A stretch of 35,213 bases of DNA, from assembly GCA_002726245.1 (NCBI GenBank), contig PBSM01000147.1, positions 1 through 35,213 on the forward strand. The letters run 5' to 3'. Numbering within the stretch: the first letter of the stretch is position 1; each line of letters opens with the position of its first letter. This DNA is from Planctomycetaceae bacterium (lineage in GTDB: Bacteria > Planctomycetota > Planctomycetia > Pirellulales > Pirellulaceae). A program made the translations under genes and the position numbers. Positions 23,772-32,085 of the stretch are shown here, piece by piece. The notes beneath the pieces were generated by a model, which did no database searches, was not told the DNA's origin, and saw nothing but the letters and a program-made list of their open reading frames with translations.

Positions 23772-26492
23772 ATGCTGCCTTCTGTAAGATCAGGATCCGA
23801 CAGTCTCTACACGCGTCGCGCCTCCGCGCGCAGGCCTGACAACAAGTCACTTTTCCTGATGGCGTGCCTGTCGCTTGCACCTCTACTCTGTGCGAACACG
23901 GTGTGCGGCCAGGAAGCAGCCGAGGGGCTGACGGCCACTGTTACCCGTCCCGTGCATCCCGTACTGATTCGCAACGAACACGGCCCGCTGATGCGTGTTG
24001 TCGTCGAGGTTGGGAAGAGTGTCAAATCGCGAGTGAGTTCCCTGGTTTTCAAACTCGACGGTACGGACGACCTGGGCGATATCGAATCGCTGACACTCTT
24101 CGACACCAGCGACAAGGAAGCGTTTTCGCCGACCACACCTTTGGGCGAACCGGCGATGCCCGCGGCAGAAATCACGTTTCGATTAGATCAACCGCTTCGC
24201 GGGGGAAAAAATGTCTTCTGGTTGTCATGCCGCTTGAAGGCCACGGCCGATCTGCACCATGGGATTGCCGCCACATGTCCGTTGATCGCAACAACGGCGG
24301 GAAAAGTTGTGCCCCGTGATGACTCGTCGATCGTGCGGCATCGCATCGGAGTCGCTTTGCGAAAGCACAGCGACGATGGCGTGCATACTTATCGCATTCC
24401 CGCATTGACGGCGACGCCCAATGGAACGCTGCTCGCCGTGTACGATATGCGGCGACGGATGGGTCGCGATCTGCAGGAAGACATCGATATCGGGCTCAGT
24501 CGCAGCGCGGACCGCGGCCGGACCTGGGAGCCGGTGCGCGTCATCATGGACATGGGCGAATATGGCGGACTGCCGCAGGAACAAAATGGCTGCAGCGACC
24601 CGGGGATCATCGTTGACCAGCAGACGGGCGAGATTTTCTGTTTCGCCCTCTGGATGAACGGCAAGCCGGGCAAACATCAATGGGTGGATGACGGTTCCGA
24701 ACCGGGATTCGAGATCGGCAAAAGCGCCCAGTTCATGATGGTGCGTTCCAAGGATGACGGCCTGACCTGGTCCAAGCCTGAAAACCTGACTCGCAAACTA
24801 AAGCGGGAGTCGTGGTGGCTGCTGGCCCCGTCGCCACAGTCGGGATTCACTCTACCGGACGGGACGCTGGTCATGCCAGTGGAAGGTCGCACGGGACGAG
24901 AGCCTCTGGAAACGTTCGCGACGCTGATGATCAGCCGCGATCACGGCGCCACGTGGACTGTCGGCAAGCCGGGCTTTAGCGGCGGCAACGAATGCCAGGC
25001 GGCCCAGCTAGGCGATGGGTCGATCATGCTGAATATCCGCAATGATCACGAACGCTTTCGGGCCGTGGTCGTCACCAACGATCTCGGACAGACTTGGAAA
25101 CCACACGCCACCAGTCGCAACACGTTGATCGAACCCAACTGCAACGGCAGCCTGTTGCGGGTCGATTACGAACAAGTGGGCGAGAAGAAACACCTGCTGC
25201 TCTTTGCCAATCCGCACACACAAAAAGGCCGCACGCATCACACGATTCAAGTCAGCTTCGATGATGGCAATACCTGGCCGGACTCGCATCACCTGTTACT
25301 AGACGAAGGCCTTGGCGCGGGTTATCCGAGCCTGACCCAGATCGACAACGACCACATCGGAATCGTCTATGAAGGGAGTCAATCGCACCTCGTCTTCGAG
25401 AAGATCCCTCTGATCGAACTTCTCGAACCGAGACGACGCCATGCCGCCCGAGATGTCTGGCAGCGCGAGGTATCGAAGGAGGGCGCAGAATACCTGGAGA
25501 GACTGCGCCGAGGAACTCCGTTCGGAACCAACAACTTCGATCTGGCCGGGTTGCGAGCGGGCATGGGTACGAGACATGAACCGACGATTCCCGGCGTCAA
25601 GCTTCTCAAGGTGAAAGTCGGAGACGTTCCCTGTGAATGGGTCCTGACGCCCGGTGCGGATCCCGATCTTCGCCTCCTGTATCTTCACGGCGGCGGCTGG
25701 GTCTCTGGATCGGGAGGAAACTATCTCCCGTTGGCAGCCGACATCTCGGTGGCGGCCAAGTGTGCTGTGCTCCTCCCTGACTACCGTCTGGCGCCGGAGC
25801 ACGGCTTTCCCGCCGGGCTCGAGGATTGTGTTGCGGCTCACGACTGGCTGGTCGCGAATGGGCCGACCGACGCAGGACCTGCTAAGGCCACATTCATCGC
25901 CGGAGATTCGGCGGGCGGCAACCTGACGCTGGCGACGCTGCTGGCGCTGCGAGACCGCAAGCGATCGCTCCCGGCGGGAGGAATCGCCATCTCGGCGGCT
26001 ACAGATTTCACTCTGGCAAGCGAGGCCCTGAAATCCGTCCATGACCCCATCATCAGTGCGCGAACCATGCCCGAGTTTCGGCAGCGGTATCTCCACAAGA
26101 CAGATCCCCGCAACCCGCTGGCTTCGCCTGTTTTCGGTGACTACCGAGGCCTTCCGCCGCTGCTGATTCAAGTTGGCGAGCACGAAATGCTCCGCGACGA
26201 CAGCATCCGAGTGGCGAAAAGGGCTCGATCGGACGGGATCCCCGTGAAGCTCGAAGTCTGGCCGGGCATGGTCCATGTGTTCCAGATTCGGGGGCTGCCG
26301 GAATCTCGCGAGGCGATCGAGCACATTGGCGAGTTCATCCGGTCACACCTTCCTGATGGATTAGCGGGGACAAGCACGTCAGACGGTGTATCGATTCAGA
26401 ATCCCAAACAGCTTTCGGTTGCCTCCATCGCTCGCAAACGAATTCCGCTGAGCGATACTTCATCGATCACGTCGATCCGATCCTCGGACTAA
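23772..26492 (+). CDS. GH33 sialidase fused to a family IV (HSL-type) esterase
   Basis: The 906-residue product has a long signal region (about 24-46). A sialidase N-terminal beta domain (about 55-185) is followed by a GH33 propeller (about 188-550) and an alpha/beta hydrolase (about 585-860). The sialidase shows R208 in YRIP, an acid D233 in GRDLQEDIDIG, five Asp boxes (243-252, 326-333, 388-395, 435-442, 495-502), E407 in GGNECQ, R423 in NIRND and the nucleophile Y518 in GAGYPSL. The esterase has HGGGW (639-643), S713 in GDSAGG, E805 in the acid position (GEHEMLRDD) and H835 in MVHVFQ. The start is set by AAGGAG 9 bases upstream; an earlier ATG at 23748 lacks one. Both active sites look intact. 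It may desialylate glycans and remove O-acyl groups in one chain; the esterase substrate is inference. The amidohydrolase gene follows after 16 bases. Confidence 0.94.
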   Translation: MLPSVRSGSDSLYTRRASARRPDNKSLFLMACLSLAPLLCANTVCGQEAAEGLTATVTRPVHPVLIRNEHGPLMRVVVEVGKSVKSRVSSLVFKLDGTDDLGDIESLTLFDTSDKEAFSPTTPLGEPAMPAAEITFRLDQPLRGGKNVFWLSCRLKATADLHHGIAATCPLIATTAGKVVPRDDSSIVRHRIGVALRKHSDDGVHTYRIPALTATPNGTLLAVYDMRRRMGRDLQEDIDIGLSRSADRGRTWEPVRVIMDMGEYGGLPQEQNGCSDPGIIVDQQTGEIFCFALWMNGKPGKHQWVDDGSEPGFEIGKSAQFMMVRSKDDGLTWSKPENLTRKLKRESWWLLAPSPQSGFTLPDGTLVMPVEGRTGREPLETFATLMISRDHGATWTVGKPGFSGGNECQAAQLGDGSIMLNIRNDHERFRAVVVTNDLGQTWKPHATSRNTLIEPNCNGSLLRVDYEQVGEKKHLLLFANPHTQKGRTHHTIQVSFDDGNTWPDSHHLLLDEGLGAGYPSLTQIDNDHIGIVYEGSQSHLVFEKIPLIELLEPRRRHAARDVWQREVSKEGAEYLERLRRGTPFGTNNFDLAGLRAGMGTRHEPTIPGVKLLKVKVGDVPCEWVLTPGADPDLRLLYLHGGGWVSGSGGNYLPLAADISVAAKCAVLLPDYRLAPEHGFPAGLEDCVAAHDWLVANGPTDAGPAKATFIAGDSAGGNLTLATLLALRDRKRSLPAGGIAISAATDFTLASEALKSVHDPIISARTMPEFRQRYLHKTDPRNPLASPVFGDYRGLPPLLIQVGEHEMLRDDSIRVAKRARSDGIPVKLEVWPGMVHVFQIRGLPESREAIEHIGEFIRSHLPDGLAGTSTSDGVSIQNPKQLSVASIARKRIPLSDTSSITSIRSSD

Positions 26493-26508
26493 TTTGAAAT
26501 TACGCGAT

Positions 26509-27942
26509 ATGACTCGACGAAGTTCTCATCAACACACGCTCGTCATCAACCGCCGCGTTACCTCTTTGCCGCCACGTCTGTCTGGCGGCGCTCGGCTCGT
26601 TTTCGTGACGAGCGTCTTGTGTCTGGCGGCCGTATCTGCGGCAGAGCCCTCTGTGGTGATCGAACGCTGCAGTCTGTTCGATCCCGAGTCCGGCAAGATG
26701 CTGCCGGAGCGAACGATCGTCGTTCGCGGCACGCAGATCCTCCGCGTATCCAGGGCCGACGAAGTCGGCGAGCTGCCTGGTCAAGCGACGATCATCAACG
26801 GTCGCGGCAAGTTTGCGCTGCCGGGACTGATCGACGCTCATGTACATGTCGTGCATGTGCTCGATTTCGCGCATGTGACCGGGGATGAGGTTCTGCCGCT
26901 GTACCTCGCGGCGGGCGTGACGTCGATTCGCAGCACTGGAGATGAGCTAGTGGCCGCCACGCTGGTGGCGCGATTCGCTGCGGAGCATCCTGAGTGGAGC
27001 CCGCGAGTCTTCACGTGCAGCCCACTGCTCGACGCCGATCCGCCGATTCACCGCGATGTTGGCCACGCCGTCACCGATGCTGCCAAAGTGCCTGCGCTGT
27101 TCGACGATCTTGCGCGGTGGAACGTCACGACCGTGAAGATTTACGCCGGCACGGCGCGACCGGTGGGCCGGGCCATCATCGACGAGAGTCATCGCCGCGG
27201 TCTGTTCTTGACGGCTCACCTTGGCAGATACTCGGCGCAAGATGCTGTAGTAGACGGCGTGGACGGCCTCGAACACATTTGGTCAGTCTTCAACTATGTG
27301 ATCCCGCCGGAGGTCACGGAGCAACCCGGCCATCGCGGCCGGCTCGATCTCGACAACCCGCTCTGCGAATCGCTCGTGGCCGATTTGGCTCAGCGCAAGA
27401 TCTTCGTGAATCCGACACTGGCTGTCTTTCGAAACATGATCCTGCTGCCTGACGTTCCGGAGGTCCGCGATCATCCAGACAACGATCTCGTCCCGGGTCG
27501 GCTACGAGACTTCTGGCCGGTCTACCTGAAGCGAACCGGCTGTCCGCAGGGTGGGCCGCTGGAAGATCGTCGTCGCGAGTTCAACAAGTTTCAGGAATTG
27601 ACGGACAAGCTCTTTCGCGCCGGCGTGCCGTTGCTCGTCGGAACCGATTCGCCCGAGCCGCAGGTGCCACCCGGTTTCTCGCTGCATCAGGAGCTGGAGA
27701 TGCTGGTCGAGTCGGGATTGCCGCCGGTTGCCGCGTTGCGTGCCGCCACTCTGACGAATGCGACCGTGCTGGGCGAGAAGGAACGCCTGGGCTCCGTCTC
27801 GGTGGACAAGATGGCTGACATCGTACTGCTGTCAGCAAATCCGCTGGAAGACATTCGCAACACTCGGCGCATCGAACTGGTGATCCACGGCGGTCAGGTG
27901 TGTTACCCGGACGTCTTACTGAAGCGAGTGGCGAATCAATGA
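26509..27942 (+). CDS. Exported metal-dependent amidohydrolase
   Basis: This 477-residue protein of the amidohydrolase superfamily (imidazolonepropionase/prolidase-like branch) has a signal or anchor segment at about 28-45 (LVFVTSVLCLAAVSAAE). The metal-dependent barrel follows: HVHVVH at 111-116 (HxH ligands), a lysine in TTVKIYAG as candidate carboxylated bridging lysine, histidines in LTAHLG and LEHIW, and the aspartate in GTDSP. The C-terminal strand region (MADIVLLSANPLEDI) closes the composite beta domain. A TTG five codons upstream (26494) is an alternative start; neither has a visible Shine-Dalgarno. The gap of 16 bases (or one base with the TTG) to the sialidase-esterase suggests translational coupling. 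Members hydrolyse cyclic amides, peptides or esters; the substrate is unknown. Confidence 0.92.
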   Translation: MTRRSSHQHTLVINRRVTSLPPRLSGGARLVFVTSVLCLAAVSAAEPSVVIERCSLFDPESGKMLPERTIVVRGTQILRVSRADEVGELPGQATIINGRGKFALPGLIDAHVHVVHVLDFAHVTGDEVLPLYLAAGVTSIRSTGDELVAATLVARFAAEHPEWSPRVFTCSPLLDADPPIHRDVGHAVTDAAKVPALFDDLARWNVTTVKIYAGTARPVGRAIIDESHRRGLFLTAHLGRYSAQDAVVDGVDGLEHIWSVFNYVIPPEVTEQPGHRGRLDLDNPLCESLVADLAQRKIFVNPTLAVFRNMILLPDVPEVRDHPDNDLVPGRLRDFWPVYLKRTGCPQGGPLEDRRREFNKFQELTDKLFRAGVPLLVGTDSPEPQVPPGFSLHQELEMLVESGLPPVAALRAATLTNATVLGEKERLGSVSVDKMADIVLLSANPLEDIRNTRRIELVIHGGQVCYPDVLLKRVANQ

Positions 27943-28176
27943 TGGCCGATGTGCTGAGAACTCGGTTACATGTCTCTCAGCCCACGCGTCGTCACGGTCT
28001 TGACCGAGAAAACATCACATCCCCACAGCGTTTCGGCGCGACCCAGTCGAGCACGCGAGATGAAGGTCGGATAACGAGGTCGGGTCCAACGCCGCCGCCA
28101 TCCAGGACGTGGCTGCCCTACGTCTACTGAATCACAGCAGGAGAACGGGGCGACGAAGGATACTCCCCCACCCTCT

Positions 28177-28317
28177 TTACCGCTCCGATCGCTCTTTAAG
28201 CAGTTCTTCGATACCATCCCCGAAGGGAACCTGGAGCAGACGACACTCGATGTCATGCACTTGCATGAACGGCATCTCGTTCGTGTTCTCAAGCCATCGT
28301 TCCAGGTTTCGCTCCTG
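28177..28317 (-). pseudogene. Short protein-like remnant, unknown family
   Basis: On the minus strand a 46-codon open frame ends at a TAA (28177-28179) and is preceded by an in-frame TGA (28318-28320). Its translation looks like genuine protein, not chance: ERNLERWLENTNEMPF, then VHDIECRLLQVPFGDGIEELLKER. The only ATG (28273-28275) would give 32 residues. The palindromic repeat lies just upstream. I read it as the 3' end of a decayed gene or part of a larger repeat. I do not recognise the family. Confidence 0.35.
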
Positions 28318-28393
28318 TCACTCACCGACCTCCAGCCTATCGTGCTTGGACAACATGTGGCGGTGGTCGAATCGCGAGCCTACAGGATCCGAC

Positions 28394-28406
28394 AGGCTGG
28401 AAGCCT
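28394..28406. repeat. REP-like palindrome
   Basis: AGGCT and AGCCT flank a 3-base loop (28394-28398, 28402-28406), in the context GACAGGCTGGAAGCCTATCC. A partial sister copy (CCAGCCTATCG) lies about 55-65 bases upstream at about 28333-28343. The paired arrangement and palindromic form are those of a dispersed REP-type element. Copy number in the genome cannot be seen from this window. Confidence 0.5.
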
Positions 28407-28456
28407 ATCCCACGACTAATTGAACGATATTGCGTTTAACAAACAAAAACGAAACC

Positions 28457-31087
28457 TCAGTTCCCGAGCGAGGAGAACTTGTCTCGCCATTTGTCACCAC
28501 CAAGCTTGGGGTACAGCAGCTTAAACTGTTCAAACACGGGTTTCGCCTTCGCCGAGTCGATCTTGAACAAACAAGCGAGCTGATAGTACTTCGCCTCGAA
28601 CCAGTCATCCGAGCCTTTGGTGACGCCGCGCAGCAGCGTTCGCCAGGAACCGATCGCAGTTTCGTAGCTGCCGGCATGATAATGCGCGAGCCCAGCACGA
28701 CGAAGATAAGACTTGTTCTTGGAACCGGTAGCCGCGTCGAGCAGCTTGTCCATGCGTTCCGCGGCTTCCTTGTTGTGTCCCAATTCGGCAGCGTAGTGCG
28801 CGAGTTTGGAGTTCGCGACTTGCGCGTTCTTGTTACTACGAATTGCCTCCGCCGAATCGCCCAATAGCTCAACGAGGCGACTGTAGAGTTTATAGCCTTG
28901 CTGCAACTGCTCGTTGCTGGCGTTTGCACCTGAGCTGCGCTGGTCGATGATCCGAGCCATCACGATAACGGCGGGCAACTCGTAACGCGACCCAGAGGCA
29001 TTCTTGACGATCCAATCCGCATGGACGCGCTGCTGAACTTCGTCGGCCTGCTTCTGCGCGATCTGCAGCGTTCGGTAATGGTACTCGATGACGATGGAGT
29101 TACTTCGGGCTAGTGTCGCGATCGATGAGCGCGCTTGTTCGACATAGCTGGCCGCTGTTGACAGCTCGCCACTCTGCAAGCCGACGTCAGCTCCAATCAG
29201 GCAGACCTTGGCACGCTTCCCGGCATCGGTTTCGTCGGAGGCAGTCTTCAGAAACGTGTCGATATCGGCGGAAACTTGCTTCCCGACTGCAGCCTTGTCC
29301 TCCTTGCTCGCCTTGATCCATTTCTGATATCGCAGGATCGCGATTTCATAGCGCGCTGACGCGTAATCCGGCGTGCCCGGCTTGACCCATTCGAGACTGC
29401 GCATCGTCTCTTCCGGCGAGCTGTTTTGTCGCAGCTTACCGATATAGTAGTCGGCCTTCTTCGCATACTCGGAGTCAGGAGAATCTCGTTTGATCGTGTT
29501 GAGAGCGTCGATGGCGCGCTGCGTATAGGTTGGGTCTTTCTTGGCGGCGGCTTGAAACGCAACGAATGCCATCCAAGTCGAATCGCTCGCTCGCCGATCT
29601 TTCGCCAACGTCAGCCGCTCCGCGGCAAACTTGAACCGATCCGCCGCCTTGGCATGCTCACCCAAACGGAAATAGCACCAGCCAAACTGATTATGGGACT
29701 GCCCGATCGCACTCAAGTTGTTCACACTTGCCGACTTGCCAACCGCAACTGCGAACGCTGCCTTCGCGGCAGCGTAATCCGACTTCTCTTTCGTTCGCTC
29801 GGCCTGCTCGAACAATTGCTGGGCTCGGAGCCACTGCAGATAGAAGCCTGCGTCGGCATCGACTTCGACATCGTATTTCTCCATCAGCCGCTTCGCCGTT
29901 TGGCGTTGCCCGATCTTGATCAAGCCACCAAGCCCGATCGTGCCGAGGCTCTGCTCGACAGTGCCACCGCCGTAGGCCGCTTGGACGAGGCTCACGCAAA
30001 AACTGACGCGGCCTTGCGTTACTCGATCGTCGAACGAGTTGACATGAGATTCGGCCAGGCTTCGCGCCCGAGCGTACTGTTTCGTGTTGAGGAATGCTTG
30101 CAACCGCCAATATGCCGTCTGTTGCCGAATCTCAGGCGGAACGGAAGCATGCCCGAGCCACTCAAAGCAGCGTTCGCTATTCCCACCTGCGTCGAGCGCC
30201 GCTTCGGTCAGCGCCAACCCGATGAGCGCTCGCGCACGCCAGATCAGTTCCAAGCCAAGGTACTCGACGTCCTCCTCGGAGTACTCGTCACCGAGTGCGA
30301 GGAACTGCCGGAAGACTTTGCGAGCCTGTTCGTACGCGGAGCTTGAGTTCTTGGTCAGCCCCAGGTAGTAGTTGGACCACGCCGCGAAGTAAGACGCCCG
30401 GCCCACGACCGGCTGCAATCGAGCCAGCTCTTTCTCCTTGGCCTCACGCTCCGGCCCCTCTTTCATGAACTCAAACGCTTCGACAAGCTTATTAGCAAGT
30501 TCGTTCAGCGCCGTTTGCAATCGATCGAGTTCCGGTGCGATGCGGATGAGAATGCTTGCTGCTTCGTTCAGCGACGCGTTGTCGCTTCGATTCGCCATCC
30601 ACTGGCCAATCAACCCTTCCGTCCGGTTGTAATCGGCTTGCAGCAACATCACTTCGAGCGACGGTGTCTTGGCCGTCGGGACACTCGTCATTAACGCATC
30701 GATCTTCCCGACGACGGCATCGTACTTCGGCTTGTCCGCCGAATGCGTCAGAAGCTGGCTGGCGTAAATGTCCGCTAAACGTTCTGCGAGTTTCTGCCGC
30801 GGAAGTGGTTCGGTTTGTCGGTCGAGGACTTGCTCCAGATGGAGTGTCTGGAGATCGACGAGGCCCAGGCGATTCAAGAACTGCTCGATCTGTTCGTCGT
30901 CCTTCGTGTCAGCCGTCGCGCGCGGGACCATGATCGCGAAGAAGAGCACGATGGCCAGCAGCAACGACGCAGCCGGAGGTTGAACACGTTGCCACAGCGC
31001 ATGACCGACGGTGTACTCAGTACTCAGTACCGAGTACTCAGCGGCAAGCATCCGCCGATAACCCTGCTTCGCAAATCGCCTGAGCAT
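28457..31087 (-). CDS. Large TPR-type helical-repeat protein, exported
   Basis: The 876-residue product has a hydrophobic export segment at about 40-54 (SLLLAIVLFFAIMVPRATA) followed by a long all-helical region. Its pattern of A, G, Y and L at TPR positions suggests many TPR or TPR-like repeats (for example YAAAKAAFAVAVGKSA, AIGQSHNQFGWCYFRLGEHAKAADRF, YETAIGSWRTLLRG). It closes a minus-strand cluster with ExbB and two ExbD proteins, so it may be the periplasmic partner or scaffold of that motor. The start is uncertain: the longest open frame begins at 31318, but its first 77 codons are translated DNA repeats, so I use the ATG at 31087. An ATG at 31051 is another option. Codons about 14-26 still lie in a GTACTCAG repeat. 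Confidence 0.85.
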   Translation of the reverse strand: MLRRFAKQGYRRMLAAEYSVLSTEYTVGHALWQRVQPPAASLLLAIVLFFAIMVPRATADTKDDEQIEQFLNRLGLVDLQTLHLEQVLDRQTEPLPRQKLAERLADIYASQLLTHSADKPKYDAVVGKIDALMTSVPTAKTPSLEVMLLQADYNRTEGLIGQWMANRSDNASLNEAASILIRIAPELDRLQTALNELANKLVEAFEFMKEGPEREAKEKELARLQPVVGRASYFAAWSNYYLGLTKNSSSAYEQARKVFRQFLALGDEYSEEDVEYLGLELIWRARALIGLALTEAALDAGGNSERCFEWLGHASVPPEIRQQTAYWRLQAFLNTKQYARARSLAESHVNSFDDRVTQGRVSFCVSLVQAAYGGGTVEQSLGTIGLGGLIKIGQRQTAKRLMEKYDVEVDADAGFYLQWLRAQQLFEQAERTKEKSDYAAAKAAFAVAVGKSASVNNLSAIGQSHNQFGWCYFRLGEHAKAADRFKFAAERLTLAKDRRASDSTWMAFVAFQAAAKKDPTYTQRAIDALNTIKRDSPDSEYAKKADYYIGKLRQNSSPEETMRSLEWVKPGTPDYASARYEIAILRYQKWIKASKEDKAAVGKQVSADIDTFLKTASDETDAGKRAKVCLIGADVGLQSGELSTAASYVEQARSSIATLARSNSIVIEYHYRTLQIAQKQADEVQQRVHADWIVKNASGSRYELPAVIVMARIIDQRSSGANASNEQLQQGYKLYSRLVELLGDSAEAIRSNKNAQVANSKLAHYAAELGHNKEAAERMDKLLDAATGSKNKSYLRRAGLAHYHAGSYETAIGSWRTLLRGVTKGSDDWFEAKYYQLACLFKIDSAKAKPVFEQFKLLYPKLGGDKWRDKFSSLGN
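31013..31041. repeat. GTACTCAG tandem/palindromic repeat
   Basis: Overlapping copies of GTACTCAG and of the palindrome GAGTACTC follow one another without spacers. They lie within the 5' part of the TPR reading frame and are read there as residues EYSVLSTEYT. The position suggests repeat spread into the end of a gene. Confidence 0.6.
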
Positions 31088-31148
31088 CGCTACGAGCGAC
31101 CTCGTGGGAGGAGTCAGGCTCTGTTCCAGAACCTTGCCCTTGTACATA

Positions 31149-31229
31149 TCTCCAGCCACGGAGTGGCGGTAGAGATCCTCAGCCGTCGAGCGGCGGCAGG
31201 TGTCCTCAGCCACGGAGTGGCGGCAGATA
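31149..31229. repeat. Three tandem 27-bp repeats
   Basis: Copies at 31149-31175, 31176-31202 and 31203-31229 follow each other without spacers. Each contains the core CAGCC-CGGAGTGGCGGCAG, with the middle copy more divergent. On the minus strand they would read as 9-residue repeats (RHSVAEDTC, RRSTAEDLY, RHSVAGDMY) in frame with the TPR gene. A fourth, inverted and diverged copy appears near 31384-31408 at the far end of the composite inverted repeat. Confidence 0.75.
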
Positions 31230-31388
31230 ATAGCCTGGGGTGTAAGCCCCAGGTAGGAGCACCAATAACGATCTAAGCCCCGGAGGGGCGATACTGAGGA
31301 TGGTGGGCTATGTGACAATGTCGCCCCTCCGGGGCTCGACCGGTGATTTGAATCGGTTCCTGGGGCTTACGCCCCAGGCTATTATCTG
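31224..31388. repeat. Composite inverted repeat with inner hairpins
   Basis: Left arm (31224-31293) and right arm (about 31318-31388) are imperfect inverted copies of one roughly 70-bp unit around a 24-base spacer. Each arm contains two smaller palindromes: a GCCCC-GGAGGGGC type (31277-31289 and its partner at 31322-31336) and a CCTGGGG-CCCCAGG type (31233-31252 and its partner at 31359-31378). The arms differ most in the middle, which argues for two separate copies in opposite directions and against a recent duplication. Confidence 0.7.
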
Positions 31389-31465
31389 GCGCTGCTACGC
31401 AGCTAAAGGGCAAGGTCTCAAAACCCGTACGCAACTCACAAGAGTTCCGAAATACAGAGCCTAGC

Positions 31466-31885
31466 TCAGTCCAACGGCACGTAGGACACCGCCTCGAAAT
31501 CGGCGTTCTTGCAAGCTTGGATCGCTGCGGCCGCCATTCTGAAGGGAGCTTCATCGCTCACTTGCACGAATGCGCCATCCAGCTTGTTCGGAAACCCACG
31601 CAGAACTTCCTCTAATTCTTCCCGGGACATCAGTTCGCGGCCACCTACGCGATAGACGAAGCTTCCGCCGCCGGGAACGATCTCCACAATCGCTGGCTCC
31701 ATGTCGGTGGCTTCCGACGAAGATTTGTCGTTGACTTTGATTGCCGAATCCAGGTCGCGTTCCGTCTTCACGAAGCTGGCCGTGGTCATGAAAAAAATCA
31801 ACAGCAAGAACACGACATCGATCATGCTGGTCATCGACAGCGTGATCTTGCGGCCTTGTTCGCGTTTTCGACTACTGAGTTTCAT
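31466..31885 (-). CDS. exbD: ExbD/TolR-family biopolymer transport protein (second copy)
   Basis: This 139-residue protein has the ExbD/TolR plan: a short basic cytoplasmic start (MKLSSRKREQGRK), one membrane helix with the conserved aspartate (SMIDVVFLLLIFFMTTASFVK, D near residue 23), then a periplasmic domain ending VSYVPLD. It would sit inside the ExbB pore and use the proton motive force to move a periplasmic partner. The periplasmic part differs clearly from the other ExbD at 32086-32502, so the two are not a recent duplication. The gene is separated from the first ExbD by 200 bases with a palindromic element, and is followed by the repeat region and the TPR gene. The Shine-Dalgarno is weak. 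Confidence 0.93.
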   Translation of the reverse strand: MKLSSRKREQGRKITLSMTSMIDVVFLLLIFFMTTASFVKTERDLDSAIKVNDKSSSEATDMEPAIVEIVPGGGSFVYRVGGRELMSREELEEVLRGFPNKLDGAFVQVSDEAPFRMAAAAIQACKNADFEAVSYVPLD

Positions 31886-31936
31886 CTTTTGGGTTCTTCA
31901 TCAAAGTTAATGGGTGTTGTGCTAGAGCTATGTCTC

Positions 31937-32046
31937 CACCCTCCCTTTGGGAGGGTCGCGAGGAACGAGCGGGGAGGGCGGTGTTTGGCCTTGCGTAAAG
32001 GACCCCTCCCCGGCCCTTAGAGGCCGACCCTCCCAAAGGGAGGGTG
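31937..32046. repeat. MITE-like element with 22-bp perfect terminal inverted repeats
   Basis: The 22 bases at 31937-31958 are the exact reverse complement of 32025-32046, and each arm is itself a near-palindrome (CCCTCCC-TTT-GGGAGGG). Inside, CGGGGAGGG (31971-31979) pairs with CCCTCCCCG (32003-32011). The whole 110 bases could fold into one long hairpin or a cruciform. It contains no coding potential and lies between the two ExbD genes. Such a form is typical of non-autonomous, transposase-mobilised elements; a target-site duplication is not obvious. Confidence 0.75.
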
Positions 32047-32085
32047 AAGAAGATGCCACTAAAATCGAGGAAGAACCCATCTTTT

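Larger units (their letters stand above)
27943..28456. other. 514-base region of repeats and gene debris
   Basis: No intact gene is supported. The right half contains a minus-strand protein-like fragment (28177-28317) and the palindromic repeat at 28394-28406, both listed separately. The left half has only frames with a biased, arginine-rich composition on either strand, typical of chance frames in GC-rich sequence. Confidence 0.5.
31088..31465. other. Repeat-filled gap between the TPR and ExbD genes
   Basis: This 378-base gap is dominated by the 27-bp tandem repeats and the inverted composite repeat listed separately. The long TPR frame and other small frames crossing it are translations of repeats. 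No additional gene is supported. Promoter or terminator assignments are not possible by eye. Confidence 0.6.

Noticed and set aside
25299..26324. 341-codon minus-strand frame
   Set aside because: It is antisense to the esterase part of the sialidase fusion; no domain and no ribosome binding site.
29426..30346. 306-codon plus-strand frame
   Set aside because: It is antisense to the TPR gene and shows an arginine/leucine-rich shadow composition.
31149..31229. Possible CRISPR array
   Set aside because: The 27-bp units are directly adjacent without spacers, differ from each other and have no cas genes nearby.
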